A stretch of DNA of 64,000 bases from Physcomitrium patens (lineage: Eukaryota; Streptophyta; Bryopsida; Funariales; Funariaceae), in assembly GCF_000002425.4 (NCBI RefSeq), contig NC_037269.1, positions 3,919,146-3,983,145 on the forward strand, read 5' to 3'. Below, in pieces: positions 1 to 13,908 of this stretch. Positions within the stretch are counted from its first letter, which is position 1. Every line of letters begins with the position of its first letter. The position numbers were made by a program, and so were the translations under genes. Under the pieces are notes generated by a model. It searched no databases. It had not been told where the DNA came from and saw nothing but the letters and a program-made list of their open reading frames with translations.

Positions 1-1065
1 TGACTCTTGCAATAAAAGTTCATAAATTTTTTTAAGATTCAGGTTTAAAAGCTATGTGTCAGATGTGCATTCTAAAGAACAGTATAGGCCAATTCCTTAT
101 CTATATCATAACATGTAGCAAAAGAATTAAATAATAATAATAATAATAATAATAAACATAATTTCTGGATAGTAGTTTATTAGGCCTTTTTTTTTAATGT
201 ATTATTTTGTATGTATTTTGTATGTTAGACACTACTGGTAATACATGAAATTGAATATTACACATGGATGCCACTAAGTGACCAGTCAGATATCTATAAT
301 TCTATTGTTATTTGTCGATTGAGATTTTGAGTTAAGACAGTTCAGTATGACAAGAGTATAGAGAAGTTTAAACTTCAGTAATCCTTATAACATTGATGCA
401 TTTCAAAATTTCAATGATTATTGTAGATCAAATTGTGATGAGTTTCAACAAATTTATTTTCAAATTATATGAATTTTGAATGCATTTTTTACTTCATGAA
501 TTTCAAGGTCTGAATCTATAAATTGTGAAAATTGTTGTTAACTTAATTAATTATAAGTTATTGGTTTAAGGAATACTCATGCTAACTATTGTAGAAATTT
601 AAACTTATAGATCATTTATTTTAAGTTTGTAAAGAGTATATTGAATATGATGGAGTAGAAAAAAAAAAAAATCTAAACATACAAGTTTTTTTTTTTTTTT
701 TTTTTTTTTAAATCTATATTTATATACATATACACATACATCATTCAAAATATATCTCAAGACACATGGGTTTAGGATACAATTATTCTAACAATCAATG
801 GAATTCTTGTAGAATCAATGCACAATTGTTCACCTGTCGTGTGTGTCCTTTTATTTATTTTTTACCATGTTCATAGTTTATTTTTTATTTTTATTTTCAA
901 ATCCATAATAAAATACTAATTTAGTAAATACGAAAGTACTTAATGAGTTTTATACCTAAAGAACTATTAGTGTACATTAATTTTAAAAATATTATATATT
1001 TGTATCATGATGTATTGTATACTTTTTTTGATTAACATAGTATCACCTGAAATATAATAATATAC

Positions 1066-1099
<34 letters not shown>

Positions 1100-1719
1100 A
1101 CGTTGCAAGATAAATACAGATTGTGAGAACTATTTATTTCTTATGTACTTGTTGCTAATTGTTTTCTAAAATTACTATTCCAAGTGTTACAAAGACAAAT
1201 TTTATGTATTTGTCATGCATGACTATATATGTGCTTCAACAAGAATTACGTGATAGAATTCTTGAATTGAAATTTAAAATTTTCTGTAATCGATGAAATT
1301 CTTAGCAAATAAACATTTACTTTAGGTGCAAAAGCCTTGGACAATTGCAGTTATACTGCAGATTACGGTTCACTACATCCGCAGAAGATTTATTCCTCTA
1401 TTTGATTATAGTATAACATAATACTCATGTGGAACATGGTTTCAGAATTGCATCACGCTCAGTCGAAATCTAAGAAAGTTCAACTAGCCGGGACTAAGTT
1501 TGTACTCAAGACTCGCCGTTAAAACCGACAAGGATTTCTGAGTATGAGAGGACATCGCCCTTGTTTCCAGCAATGTCCAAAGCATCGTCGCCACAACCGG
1601 TTTGTTTAGAATCAGAGGCGGCAGCTTGCGCAGAATTTGGAGGAAGGGGTGCTAGTGCGACGCGGTTGTGTCAAGCTCGCAGGCTACCGACAGATAGCGA
1701 GAGCGAGAGCGAGAGTTTG
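1..1719. other. AT-rich intergenic DNA with simple repeats
   Basis: I see no gene here. The stretch holds an AAT-type microsatellite near 131-154, long A and T runs near 660-710, and a TA dinucleotide tract at about 1069-1097. Composition becomes GC-richer after about 1500, near the 3' end of the PQQ-propeller gene, so the last 200 bases are probably its 3' UTR and terminator region. Confidence 0.6.
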
Positions 1720-4499
1720 CTAGTGCGATGGCAGAGAGAAGGCAAGCACCGACTTGCCGTAGTAGGAGGTGCCTGCGCCGGTAAGCCGCGGAAATACAAC
1801 GTTGGTGCCGACGCCGACGAACGCCATGCCCTTCACCACCGAGACACCGCCAGCTAACGGACCGGGCGTCGGGTGGGTCCACAGAACTTTGCCCGTCTTC
1901 GCGTCCAACGCTACCACCTTCCCTGGATTCAGGGTCTCAATGTTTCCATTCGACCCGCCGAAGAGCACTCCATTCGCATGCGACATCTAGGATCGAAGCA
2001 GCGCACGGAGAGGTGAGCAGTTGTGCCATACGATCATGCCATGTTGTTCATACGGGGACGGTGTGATCATAGGAAACGGTGGTGGGAAGTGAGAGAAGGG
2101 CCAGTTGCCGTGAGCTTACCGGAGGATTGGTGGTGAAGTTGTCGGGATTGGCAGTAGACCACAGGATTTGCCCTGTAGCAGCATCCATGGCTACCCATCC
2201 CCCTCGCCTGACGACTTCCGTGGAAGGTAGCAGCTTGAACTCCGCCCGCTCGTTATTTATGATGTGCGTGAACACTCGCTTGCCGTCCGTTGCCATCCCC
2301 CAGGAGCTTCCCCCCAACACTCCTCCGGGCCCTGCAGCCTGCAACCAATCATTGAAACCAAATTCGATTTAGGACGGTGATCTTGTGATCTCTGGCCACA
2401 TTCTCGTGGTATTCTCCCAATGTGTGCTTCCTTTCGAGCATAGGTCACAACGTACTGCAGCTCATGGATTGTGAACAATTCAAATCCTTGATTTATTTTC
2501 CTTGTATGGAATACGAAGAGGAGATTGATAGACGATGCGAACACAGATCATGGTTGTATGAGTGGTTCTCTGAAATAACTGTGCGAAATTCTTCTGACGC
2601 GCTTGACTGAGACACTACGACGGAATTGAAGAGAAGATGAGGTTGAACTGCCATACCGTAACCCAGACGAGATCGCCAGTCGAGCGATCAAGAGCCCATA
2701 CAAACCCACTCTTCTGCCCCACAATGGCAACGTCGCGACTCTCGCCACCTTTCGGCTTGATTGTCAGTAGCATGGGTGATTCGCCGAAATCGTAATCTGG
2801 ACCAGGACTTTCGGGACAGTTTCCTCCGGTAGGGTTAGCGAGGCAAGCCAACACAAACACATCGGATCCGCCAAGGTTCCGTGCCCAAGAAACTTTCCCT
2901 GTGTCTATGTTGATTGCCACAATGGAGGTTACGTAATCACCCTCTGCCACACAGGGATCCTCTAGGGTGGGGTTCGTCACGTTGGCAGGGTTTTGGGTCC
3001 GGCACTCTTCGACATCCGGCGGTGCGGAGTACGAGTTTCCGGTAGCGATGTAGACCAATCTCCGGGTGGTATCGATCGGTGGGCCGCTCGCCCAAATTGC
3101 GTTGCCAGAGTACAAGCCCGGTTTGCCACCGTTGTCTGGCTGCATGCGCACACTCCACAGAATCTTTCCGGTGGCAAGATCTAGTTTGAAAAATCTCCCT
3201 TGGAACGTGCAGCAGCCCTCCTGTCGAACCTCTTCCAACGAGCTTGTTCCGATGTAATAGGCCCTGCTTTCAAACCAGTAATTTCAACTCATTAGAACGT
3301 TTTATCTTTTCCTTCAGATTTGTGTTGTCCCTCCCATCTCCTGCTTTGAAAGGATTTGATTTCGAAGCCAGTCTAAGTTGCCGATCTTAACCATATAGCA
3401 CATCTAATGTGATGGCATAATTGAAGCTTGTAATCCATTGCTAGCTGGGATTTACCATCTAGTGCAGGTTTGCCTCAGTCACATTTGTGTGGTTATTCTC
3501 AAATTCAACTTGTGTGATTAGGTTCTCAGTTGCGTCTCCAACTCGGATTCGATTGCTTCAGAAGTACGATTCCAAACGATTTTTTCTTGGCGCTTAAGTG
3601 CCATTGGAGCCGAGAGCAGTCATTAGTGTGACCCCACTTGAACTCAATCCCACAAAGCTAGATGTTGCACCTTCTAGATATAGTCTAGAGGAAAAACGTG
3701 CAATAAAGGATAAATTTTTATGGCTTGGTAGAATGCTTTCAGTGCGTAATTTTCAGTGACAATAATCAGACAATTTAGACCGATTCGAAGACTGATATGG
3801 AAACTGGGTCACAGTGTTGAGGAATACAAATACTTACCCCTCAAAGACGGTCCCACTCATGGTGATAAGAGCATATGGGTGGGAATCTAACACAGTGCTC
3901 CACACATGATGACCGGTCGATCTCTTGACTGCAATCACGGCGCCGGGGCTAGATAGCCCCACAATCAAAAGATTTCCAACAATAACTGGTGTCGAGCGCG
4001 ACAGAATCGGATATCCGAAGAGTTTTGTCACGAAGTTCTTCCCTTCAATGTCCGGAATTCCTGCCGTGAGCTGAGTTAAGTTCTGCTCCCACACGAGCTT
4101 TCCCGTCCTAGCTCTCACCGCGAACAGTTTACCGTTCCAGCTCGGGAAGTAGACCAGCCCTCGGGAGACGGAGGGAGTGGCCGTGACGTCCCCCCCCGTG
4201 ATGAATTCCCATTTGAGATCGTAAGACTGTACGGAGTCAGGGTCGATCTTCCGCTCCCGAAAGGCGTTTCGCCAGTTGATGATTCCGGGACCCCCATGGC
4301 TCGGCCACTGATATGACAATTCACCATTCAATAAAAACTCAGCTAAACAGATACGCTTCACAACATAAATCATTCAAGAAAGGTGCATAAGATTCAAAGT
4401 GCGCACATCACGATCTTGTTGACTAGGGCCCTTTGTTGCCGTGACTGCTGCCACAAGGCACACTAAAAGAAAGGTTCGCCAGAGTGCAAAGCGGTTCAT
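1720..4499 (-). CDS. PQQ-type beta-propeller protein, polyvinyl-alcohol-dehydrogenase-like, five exons
   Basis: Exons on the minus strand, from intron borders and frame: 4407-4499, 3838-4307, 2657-3263, 2120-2338, 1720-1986. They sum to 1656 nt (551 residues) with every phase consistent. The first donor (GTGCGC) is weak, so exon 1's end is tentative; the others are good GT-AG pairs. The start at 4499 gives a hydrophobic signal peptide (MNRFALWRTFLLVCLVAAV), so the product is probably secreted or vacuolar. Seven A-x-D-x-x-T-G-x-x-x-W-type PQQ repeat motifs are visible, for example AVRARTGKLVW, AINIDTGKVSW, ALDRSTGDLVW and ALDAKTGKVLW. Bacterial relatives oxidise alcohols or polyvinyl alcohol with PQQ; the plant substrate is unknown, so the enzymatic label is by family only. 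The length fits plant members. The gene looks intact. Confidence 0.88.
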
Positions 4500-5441
4500 A
4501 GTCGATAAACTCGAAACTGCAGCTTCGAAATCCTGGAGACGCATGGAATCCTTTGTGAAAGAATGACGACGTTTGCTGTTGAAGGCGTCTTCATGTAGGC
4601 AGAGAGACCCTGTTTGTGTCAACAGCTTACGTCGTTCGAAACGCTTGACGTCGTCACAGGCAGCCCTGTGTGACGGTTCGAAGATCTCTATATGGGTGAC
4701 GCAAGCTTATCCGTAGACTTCTTTACGCCCACTCTAGATCAATGCTAGGGGTTGCAAAAATAATTGTGACTACATTGACAATCTTTGATTTGAGGGTGTG
4801 GATCTTTCATCTCAAACCAAGTGTCTCTTTAAAAGCTGATATTATCAGCTGATAATTTTGTCGATTTGCTCCAGCATCAATGGCCCAGGTAGCCAGCACG
4901 GTTTCCACAAAGTTTCATGTGTCGTTTACTCCACCGATCCGTCTGCCTTTGGATCTTTCGGTACGAAATTTATGCTTCAGGTGCCAGATCTCGAGAGGCG
5001 ACTGCTTCGCCACATCCATGGACTGTAATCACACAACGCCTCCTTGGATTTGGAGGTTTCCTTGTTTGTATGTTTGTTGAAAGAATGGTGGTTTACCTTT
5101 TGTTATTTATTGTATTTCATATATTTTGATACCTGAGAATAGACCTCTTAACTATTCATTTGGGTTTAGAAATCATATTAAAGTTTCCTTCCAACAAGTT
5201 GTACCATAGTTTGTTAACCTAAATTAAATTATTCTATCAAATTTTTATTTAGGCATTTTTTTTGATTAGTAATAATGTTGTTATATTATTCTCAAATAGT
5301 CTTGAAATATGTTCTTATCACTATGAATTAAAGTATTTTCATGTCATTGATAGGATTAATAGTATTACTAAAAATAATTTATTGAAGTTATAAAAGTAGA
5401 TATAAAATATTGATTGGATTATTTTTAATAAAATAATACAT
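4500..5441. other. Promoter side of the PQQ gene and a GC-richer orphan stretch
   Basis: Roughly 4500-4720 is presumed promoter and leader of the minus-strand PQQ gene. At 4834-4850 lies a 17-base palindrome (8-base arms AGCTGATA/TATCAGCT). From 4880 to 5080 a GC-richer plus-strand reading frame of 66 codons starts MAQVASTVSTKF and is rich in Ser, Thr and basic residues early on, like a plastid transit peptide. No continuation into a recognisable protein follows, because AT-rich repeat DNA begins at once. It may be a stranded first exon or chance. I assign no gene. Confidence 0.35.
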
Positions 5442-5997
5442 TGTCAAGGACAAGAATTTGATGAAAGCATATAAATAAGTGAGATTTTTTCAAAAAAGTA
5501 TGAAAAAATAGAAATAAAGAAGTATGTATATTAAAAAGAAACTACAATGGCTATTGTCAAAAGACAAAATCTAAAGACTTAATGAAACTAAACTAGAAAT
5601 AATAATAAAAAAAAAAAATTGACGAGTGAAGAAGACTTCACTCTTGATTCTATATTTTTCTCTTTACATAAGAGCTATGTGGTGACATTCTATGGAGCCT
5701 CCAAAATGTGTTGGCTTTGCATAACACATATTTTAACTTACAAGGCAAGTTTTCTATATGGGTGCCACATAGTTAGCTTGTTTTGCAAGCTACCAATATA
5801 TGTGGCATGTAGTTAACTTGTTGACCAAGTTTCTAACCTATCAATCAATTACAAATACATATAAAGTCAAAGTAGCATCTATGAAGCTTTTAAGAAGCTT
5901 TCTTATTAGATCTTATGAGATTAATTTATTTTTATCTACTTCTATTTATTCATATTACTTAGATAATAATTACAATAAATATATATCTGTGATATAT
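5442..5997 (-). repeat. Old Gypsy LTR (copy 1), adjoining copy 2
   Basis: About 555 bases beginning TGTCAAGG, placed by similarity to the LTRs at 5998 and 13909. It has the same order of landmarks: a small stem-loop at 5624-5643, a TATA-like run after it, then a GAAGC-TTTT-AAGAAGC stretch near the far end. Transcription sense, judged from the bodies these LTRs flank, is minus. Its closest match in the window is the inverted LTR at 17371-17932 rather than its neighbour. No body is attached, so it is a solo LTR or the remnant of a separate insertion. It is strongly diverged and therefore old. Confidence 0.7.
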
Positions 5998-6542
5998 TGT
6001 TAAGGACATGAACTAAAAGAAGATGCATAAATCTAAAAAATTTGTGTCAAAAGAAAAGTGACAATATAGTAATAAAGTAGTATATATATTAAAAAGAAAT
6101 TGAAATAGCTATTGCTAAAAGACAAAGAAAGTAGAGACTCTTAAATCTAGATTAGAAGCAAGAAAGGAATTGATAAGAGTGAAGAGGACTTTACTCTTAC
6201 CTTTATATATACTATCTAATTAAGAACTATGTGACAATATTCTATATGACTTCTAATATGTGTTGACTTTGCAGAACACATGTTTTAGCTTACAAAGCCA
6301 GTGTTCTATGTATGGACCACATAGTTAGCTTATTCTTCAAGCTACCAATATGTAGCACATGGCGAACTTATTGACTACATTTTTAACCTAAAAAGTCAAT
6401 TATAAGTACCTATAAAGTCAAAGCAATGTCTATGAAGCTTTTAAGAAGCTTCTGTAGAAGATATTATAGAATTAACCTACTTTTATCTACTTTTATTCAA
6501 TTATATAAGTAATTATTGATTTACATGTCTATGTCTGTGACA
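5998..6542 (-). repeat. Left LTR of the old 6-14.5 kb Gypsy element
   Basis: It starts TGTTAAGGAC and ends TCTGTGACA, and aligns along its whole length with 13909-14455. It contains a stem-loop at 6175-6198 immediately beside a TATATATA run. Being on the left of a minus-strand element, it is the 3' LTR in transcription sense. Confidence 0.8.
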
Positions 6543-9500
6543 TTACCTTCTTTTCTAGGGTAAGTTCCATAAGGAGCAATCATCATATGTTGAGAAAATC
6601 GAAGATGTAGCAAATAGTATTTATCACATATTCTAAACTTTATTCTCTTCAAAGATGGTTAATAGGGCCTTTCAACCATTGATATTGTCTTATATTAGGG
6701 AGGGAAGACCACCGAGTTATTTGATTGTTGTTGAAGCCTTTATAACTTCTTTTAAATAAAATATTTGGAATACTATTAAAAATTATTCCTACCTCTAATA
6801 AAATCACCAAACATCGACAGTCCTTTCTAAGGTTGTGATACCAAACATATTGTATCTCGCTATCTATTCAAGGAAATATATGTTATTTTTGAGGATCTTT
6901 ATCTCGATTGCATCATCTTGAAGGTTGTAACAATCACAATGTCTTGTTCGGCAAGTCAACAAATGAAGGTTCTTGAGCCAAATTATTCTTCATTTTCATT
7001 TTGATGAATGTTGTTGATGAAAAGCCTCCACCATCTTTGCTGCATTTGCAAGATTCTTTATTGGCTCCTATGTGTATTTACTAATATCACATCCGTACTA
7101 ATGGACAAGATATTCTAATTTATTTCAGCACCACTTTGAGTTTAGAACTTCTTCCACTTTAAACTCTTAATTATTGTCGACTTCTATAGAAGGAAGTGGG
7201 ACTTGTCTTCTTCTTAGTATATTCATAGTCTTCTATGGTTCAAGAAGAGATACATATAAGACACGATGGATCTTCATTGACTCCAAAAGATTTAATCAAT
7301 AAGCAACTAGATTGATTTGTCCACAAATAAGAAAAAGTTCAAGCCTGTGGTAGTCCAACTTATCATAAGGATGAATAATCTTCATATTACAAAGTAACCA
7401 TACCTTATCACATACATTGAATTATTTTTGTTCCTTTTGATAGGCATCCACATTGATCTTTTATTGTACTTGAGCTTTAATTGTACCTTTATTATTACAT
7501 ATAGCTCAGACAAATAATTTTCTAAATCTTTTGCCAGAGGATTATCAACTTTTGAAAAGTCAAAAGTATCAAGTTGTAGATGATAATCATAATTGGCAAA
7601 GAAATGTGTTTGTTGTGTAGAAGAATACATCGTATTTTTATAAGCAAACTTTGCCCACAGTAAGAAGGTTCTTCAATTACTTTATTGATAATTGATGGTA
7701 CACTTTAAGAGTTGTTTCAAAACTTAGTTTATGCACTCTGCCTATCTATCAATTTGAGGATAAAAAGCCCAAGAAATTTTTATATCCACCTTTAGAATCT
7801 TGAAAAGAGTTTTTCAAAATCTTGATACAAATTGAGTCTTCCTATCTAATATAATATCTTTCAGCAATCCACGATATCAATAAATATTGTCAAAGAAAAG
7901 CTTGGTAGTTTCTTCACTTATTATAGATTTTGTGCATAGTATAAAATGTGCCATTCTACTAAAATGATCTACTATCACAAATACAGAATCACACAAACTT
8001 GAGACTCGAAGATCTATAATAAAATCCATAGAAATAGAAGACCATGGTTATTTTAGAATAGATAATGGCTGAAGAATTCCATAAGATCAACGATAAGGAG
8101 TTTTTGACCTTGAAAAAATGTCATATGATTGAACAAAGTCTTTTACAACCTTTCATATTTGTAGCTACTAAAAATCTCTGGATATTATCTCCAAAGTCTT
8201 GTTGTATCGAAAATGTCATGTTGCTGAAAAATTATGATAGGCTTAAAAAATATAAGCTGATATGAAATACTTGAGGTTCTTATAATTTTTATATACTTTA
8301 GAAGTACATTCTAGATAATAATGACATTCTTAAAAAGAATCCACAATTGCAAGAAGCTCTTTATCGTGGATCTTATAGCTACTCTTGTATATTGTAAATT
8401 TCTTGGAATGAAAAGCTACTAAGTGAAGTTTATCATCTATTTCCATTTGTGATAATACGTCACCTAAAGCAAAGTTTGATGCATTTATTTCCATAAAGAA
8501 TGCCTTAGAAAAGTCAACACAATATAAGATTGGTGCAAAAACAAAGGCTATCTTTAAAGCTCTAAATGTTACTTTTGCTTCTTCATTCCATTGAAGTTTG
8601 TCTTTATAAGTCAAACGTATAAGTAGAGCTATAATTCAAAAGAAGTCCTTGGTGAAGATCGGATAGTAGTTGCCAAATCTCAAAAAATATTAAACGTCTC
8701 GAACCATCCTTGGAATTTTTCAATCCATAATAGTTTGCACTTTCTTAGGATCCATCATAAATCCATCATTTGAAATGATATAATCTAAGAAGTTAACTTG
8801 AGTAATGTAGAATAGACACTTTTCTATCTTAGCATAGAATTCGGCATCTTTTAATTTTTGTAACACATGTTGAATATGAAGTTCATATTCTTATGTGTTC
8901 TTAGAATAGATTAAGATGTTGAGTACATAACAGATAATAAAATCATCTAAAAACTCTCAAAAAACATTATTCATAAGATATTGAAAAGGTGCTAGTACAT
9001 TTGTAAGTTCAAAAGGCATGACATTATATTCAAAATATCTATACTTAGTTCAAAATGCAATCTTTTATTCATCACTTTTTTTTATGTATAATAGATTATA
9101 TACTCCTTATAGATCTATTTTTGTATAAATCTTAGCTTGATTCAACTGATCAAGAAGTCCATATATTAAAGGTAGTGGGTACCTATTTTTGATGGTGATC
9201 TTATTGAGTCCTCAATAATCAATACACATCTATGATGATCAATTTTTTTTCTTTACAAATAGAATTAGGGCTCTTACTAGAAATTTGGAATGGTATATGA
9301 AATTTTTGGATAGATTCTCTTTAATATACTCCTTAAGTTGAGTCAATTCATTTTATTATAAATTATAGATTGGTCCAAATAGTGGTTGTGCTCTTTCTTA
9401 AAGGTCAATTGAGCAATCATAGGAATAATGTTCCGGAAGAGTATCCACATTTTTTTTTTTTTTTTTTTTCAAATTCATCTTCAAATTCTTAATATTGGCT

Positions 9501-10082
9501 TAGAATGCCACTTGAAGTCTTTAGACCATTAGAAATGAGTGTGGCATAAATGATACAAGGTGATCCTTCTTTTGCAGCATGTAAGAAAGCTTTTGCACCT
9601 ACAAACATAGGTTTAATTGTACTAGACTTGTGATTTTTTACTTGATTAACTACATTGTTAGTTACACTTTTAAAAAAGTCAAGAATATAAGAAATTCAAT
9701 TTACTTAAGGATTGTATTTTTATAACCACAATAAATCTAAAATGATTGGATTGGACAAAGATTTAATAATACTAAATACTACAAAACTATTATGATCATT
9801 AGTTATTACTTCTATAGGAAGGACTTCATGAGTAACATCTCCAGAAGATAATGGATGACCATCTATGACTTCTACATGAATAAGTTAAGTTTTCTTTATT
9901 AAAGATATGGTAAGTCTTTTAGCAAATTCTTAATCTAAGAAATACGTTGAGGCTTCTAAATCTAATAAGGTAGAGGCTTTGTAATGTTTAGGTTCAAAAA
10001 TAATATTTAATATAAAATAAGGAGAGGGTTCTAGGGAGACAATAGGACCTTCATTAGATATTGTATATGTTTTCAGCCACAT

Positions 10083-12733
10083 TGTGTCGTATTATGTGTT
10101 TGTCTTGCTCGAGAATACACCGGGTACCTAACTGTGGAAGGTGAGGTTGTATTTCACAAAAATCCAATAAACCCTAATAGGTTTCATCCCTACAAGAAGA
10201 ACATATTCTAAATTTCAATTCAAAAGTACTAAAAACACTCTTCTTAATAGACTTAACCATACATAAATCTCAATTATCTTATTACTTTCATATTTAAGCA
10301 ATTTAGATTTTTCTTATAAGTCCCAATCCTAATCAATGAGCTTTAACAAGCTGTAACATTCAATCCGACTGTCCATTTAATGTAAAATTTTGCATAAAAT
10401 TGTCAATGTAAGTCTTCTATATGCTCAAGAATTTTTAGTCCAATCCAACTTATAAATTGTGAGAAAACCTCCAAAAAGTGTACTAATGTCACTTGGCCGC
10501 CAACTTGAAAAGTAAAGCAAAAATTCCAGCAGTGATTTCTCTCTTTTCAACTATTAACTTTGATCCAAAATTGGTGTGCAGCTTAATCTTTAAATCCTTC
10601 AACACTATGCCAAATTTCACCTTGATTCAATTAATAGATCTCTAGATATCATAGAAATCCTATCTAACCTCAAACTGCCAACTTCCAAAATTCTTTTGTG
10701 CTAAAAACCAAATATCTCTAAACCACGTCATTTGATTATCACAAAATTTTGTATAAACTTAGCACATCCAATAATCCAAACAGTATCAATTTTTTAATCA
10801 TAGATGCTATACTAATTGCACAAACTAGCCAAAATTATTAGCCCTAATTATATTATATAAAATCCAAATCACCAATACAAACCCTGACTTTGAATAATAA
10901 TTGCTAAGTCTCTAAAAATCCTCCAAAAACAATGCTTATGCCTTTGGAAAGAACTTCAAGATAACTCTTAAATCTTATCCTTTGATCTTTGAATGAATTC
11001 TTATTTTGCCCTAGGCCATCATTTTTGTGGCTAGAGGTCTGATTTTGACCCTATTTCACAAACAGCCGATCCTCAAGTATCAATCTAACCTATCCTAAGG
11101 ATTTTTTAGTCCAACCCTACTTTCAATTTAATCCTAGTATCAATTATATTAATTTTTTATCTCTTCTAACCTAATTCTATTAATTTATGATCTTTCTAAG
11201 ATAGTAGAAGAATCTCTACAACCTAGAAGGTAAAATTACTAACTAACTTTCAACTTATTAACTATTAAGATAAGAAAATAACCTAAGAGGCTTTTATAAA
11301 AGCCATGTTTAGATATTTCAAATTACAATTGAACTAAGATAATAAGATATTAATTAGAAATTTAATTTTGATTATAATTTCACTATATAATCATATTACA
11401 TCATGACAATGGTGTTGTATTACGTGTTGCTTTCTTTGGAAATGCATTAGGCACCTAGCTGTTGAAGGTGAGGTTGTGTTTCACAAGTATGCAAGAAAAA
11501 CTAATAGATTTCATCCATATGAAAAGAATATAATCTAAATTTTAATTCAAAAGTATTAAAAACACTCTTCTTAGTAGCCTCAATCATATATAAATCTCAA
11601 GTACCTTATTACTTTTATATTTAAGCAATTTAGATTTTTCTTGTAAGTCCTAACTCTTATCAATGAACTTTGACAAGTTGTAACTTCTAATCTGACTATC
11701 TACTTGATATGAAATTTTGCTTGCAATTGTCAATGTAACTCTTCTATACACTCAAGAAATTTCAGCCCAATCCAATTCATACACTGTAAGAAAACCTCCA
11801 AAAATTGCACTAATGTCACTTGGCTATCAACTTAAAAGGAGATGCAAAAGTTCTAGCAATGATTTCTCCTTCTCCAACTATTAAATTTAAGTCAAAGTTG
11901 GTGTATATCTTGATCTTCAAGTCTTCCAATACCATGCCAAATTTCACCTTGATTCAACTAATAGATCTCTAGATATCATAGAAACCCTATTCAATCTCAA
12001 ATTACCAACTTCAAATATGTTCTTGTATCAAAACCTAAATATCTTCCAATTTCATTGTTTGATTATTACAAAATTTTATATATACTTATAAAACCTAATT
12101 AACCAAGCATCATCAAAATTTGAAATATAGATGTGATACCAATTTTATGAACTAGCCAAGAGTGCTAGGCCTTGTTTCATTACATAAATCTCAAGTTTCT
12201 AATACAAATCCTAACTTTCAATAATAATTTCTAAGTTTTAACAAATCCTATCAAAATTAGTCATATGTTTTTGAAACAAGCTCCAATCTAGCTTTCAAAT
12301 TATTAACTCCGAGCTTCAAATGAAACCTTATTTTATCCTAGGTAGTCATTTTAGTGGCTAGAGGTCTGATTTTGACCCTGTCTCACAAACAATCGACCAT
12401 TGGGTATTAGTCTAACTTATCCAAAGGATTTTTTAGTCCAACTCTATCTTCAACTTAATATTAGTATCAATCATACTAATTATTTAAATTTTTTAATCTA
12501 TTTTATCAATTTATGGTATTTTTAAAGTAGTAAAAGAGTCTCTACAGGCTAGAAGGTAAAAGTACCAATCAACCTTCAAGCTACTAACTATTAAGATAAA
12601 AAAATAATCTAAGAGATTTTTGTAAAAGTCATGTTTAAATACCTTAAATTAATGTTGAAGTAAGATAATTAGATATTAATAAGAAATTTAATTTTGATTA
12701 TAATTTCACTATATAGTTGTATTACATTACAAC
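10083..12733. repeat. Two adjacent 1.3 kb repeats inserted in the old Gypsy element
   Basis: Unit 1 runs from about 10086 to 11404 and unit 2 from about 11410 to 12730. Both begin like TGT(C/T)GTATTA(T/C)GTG, share a GAAGGTGAGGTTGT block near the start, and end in a CACTATATA...ACA block. The units are clearly homologous but diverged by roughly a fifth by eye. Ends of the TGTTGTA...ACAACA kind and near-identical 4-base words (ATTG, ATGG, ATGG) before, between and after the units look like LTR ends with target duplications. The host Gypsy sequence resumes on either side, so both units entered after it. No coding sequence is evident. I infer two solo LTRs or a collapsed LTR element of unknown family. 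Confidence 0.6.
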
Positions 12734-13908
12734 AATGGTCTCTATTGTAGCTAGATAAATTCGTTTTTTAATATATTATCTTCTTTGACATTTGTACTCC
12801 TCATTTTGTAATTGTATCACTTCTTTGGATAATATTGAGTAGAGTGCTTAAATTCTCCATAATATAAGTATAAAACTTCTTAATGGAGATGAGTCTTTTC
12901 TTGTTTAGTAAGACACTTAAAACATATTGCATCAAATTACATATTCTTTATTTTTGAATGTATGTATTGACAAGGTATTAGTGTATGCTATTAAATTATA
13001 GTAATGTTACGACCTACTTATTCAACTCTTAGATCAAAATTCAAAAAGTCAAATATCTTACTTCATAGCAAAATCAATTATTTGACTCAGTGTTTGAAGA
13101 TTAAGTAAATTGTGCATTAATTTCTTTACCTCATATCTAATCCATAAAGGAATTGGCTAATCTCCAATAAAATATTACGGATAGATTATCTTATCTTAAA
13201 ATATAGATCTTATTAGTTGCAACACAAGTTGCATCATGTTTTCCATATATAGATCAAAACTCCGCTAAAAAAGCCTCTAAATTATCTAGTATTAGATCTC
13301 ATCTTTCAAGAAAAGATGAAAACCACTATAATGCTGAAACTGAAAGAAGTGTACCAATGAATCTAACTTGTGATCCTAGAGTTGGATAGCTTTTGGATTG
13401 AAGTTCAATCACAAGTTGTATTTGATTGGTAAATCCTTGAAACTTGGATCTTGTGCCAACAAAATTCTCAAGTAGAACAACTCTTAGTTCTCTAGTACCG
13501 AAAGATGTTCCACCTTAGGAGAAATGACATGATTGAGTGTAGATGTTGAAGCAGCTTCAATCATATCTATATCTTCACTTCTTGCCATTCTTGTTATTTC
13601 TTGCGGTGGTAAACTGTATTAATTCATTGTAAGCATTAACTCCCTCAATTGAACTTCTATTTAAGCTATTGCACTCTTCATTTCAACAAGCTCTGCTATG
13701 ATAATACTTAAAAAATAAATGTCTAATATTACTCAAGATAAGCAAAAGAAAGGACTTGAGAACAAAGAAGATACTTAGAAAAATATTAGTTTAAAAGAGA
13801 ATAAACTATAACTTCTAATATGCTTATGTCTTATCATGAGAAAGGAATAGTCCACTCTTAATCAAGACAAGATAAAGCTCTAATATTGTAAGTATACTCT
13901 TGTCAATT

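Noticed and set aside
4834-4850. 17-base palindrome as an operator or terminator
   Set aside because: Short palindromes are common in AT-rich DNA and no gene start or end lies at the right distance.
5800-6003. Similar small proteins at 5800-6003 (+) and 17299-17547 (-), as if a gene pair
   Set aside because: Both frames read through the same inverted LTR, so the similarity is that of the repeat.
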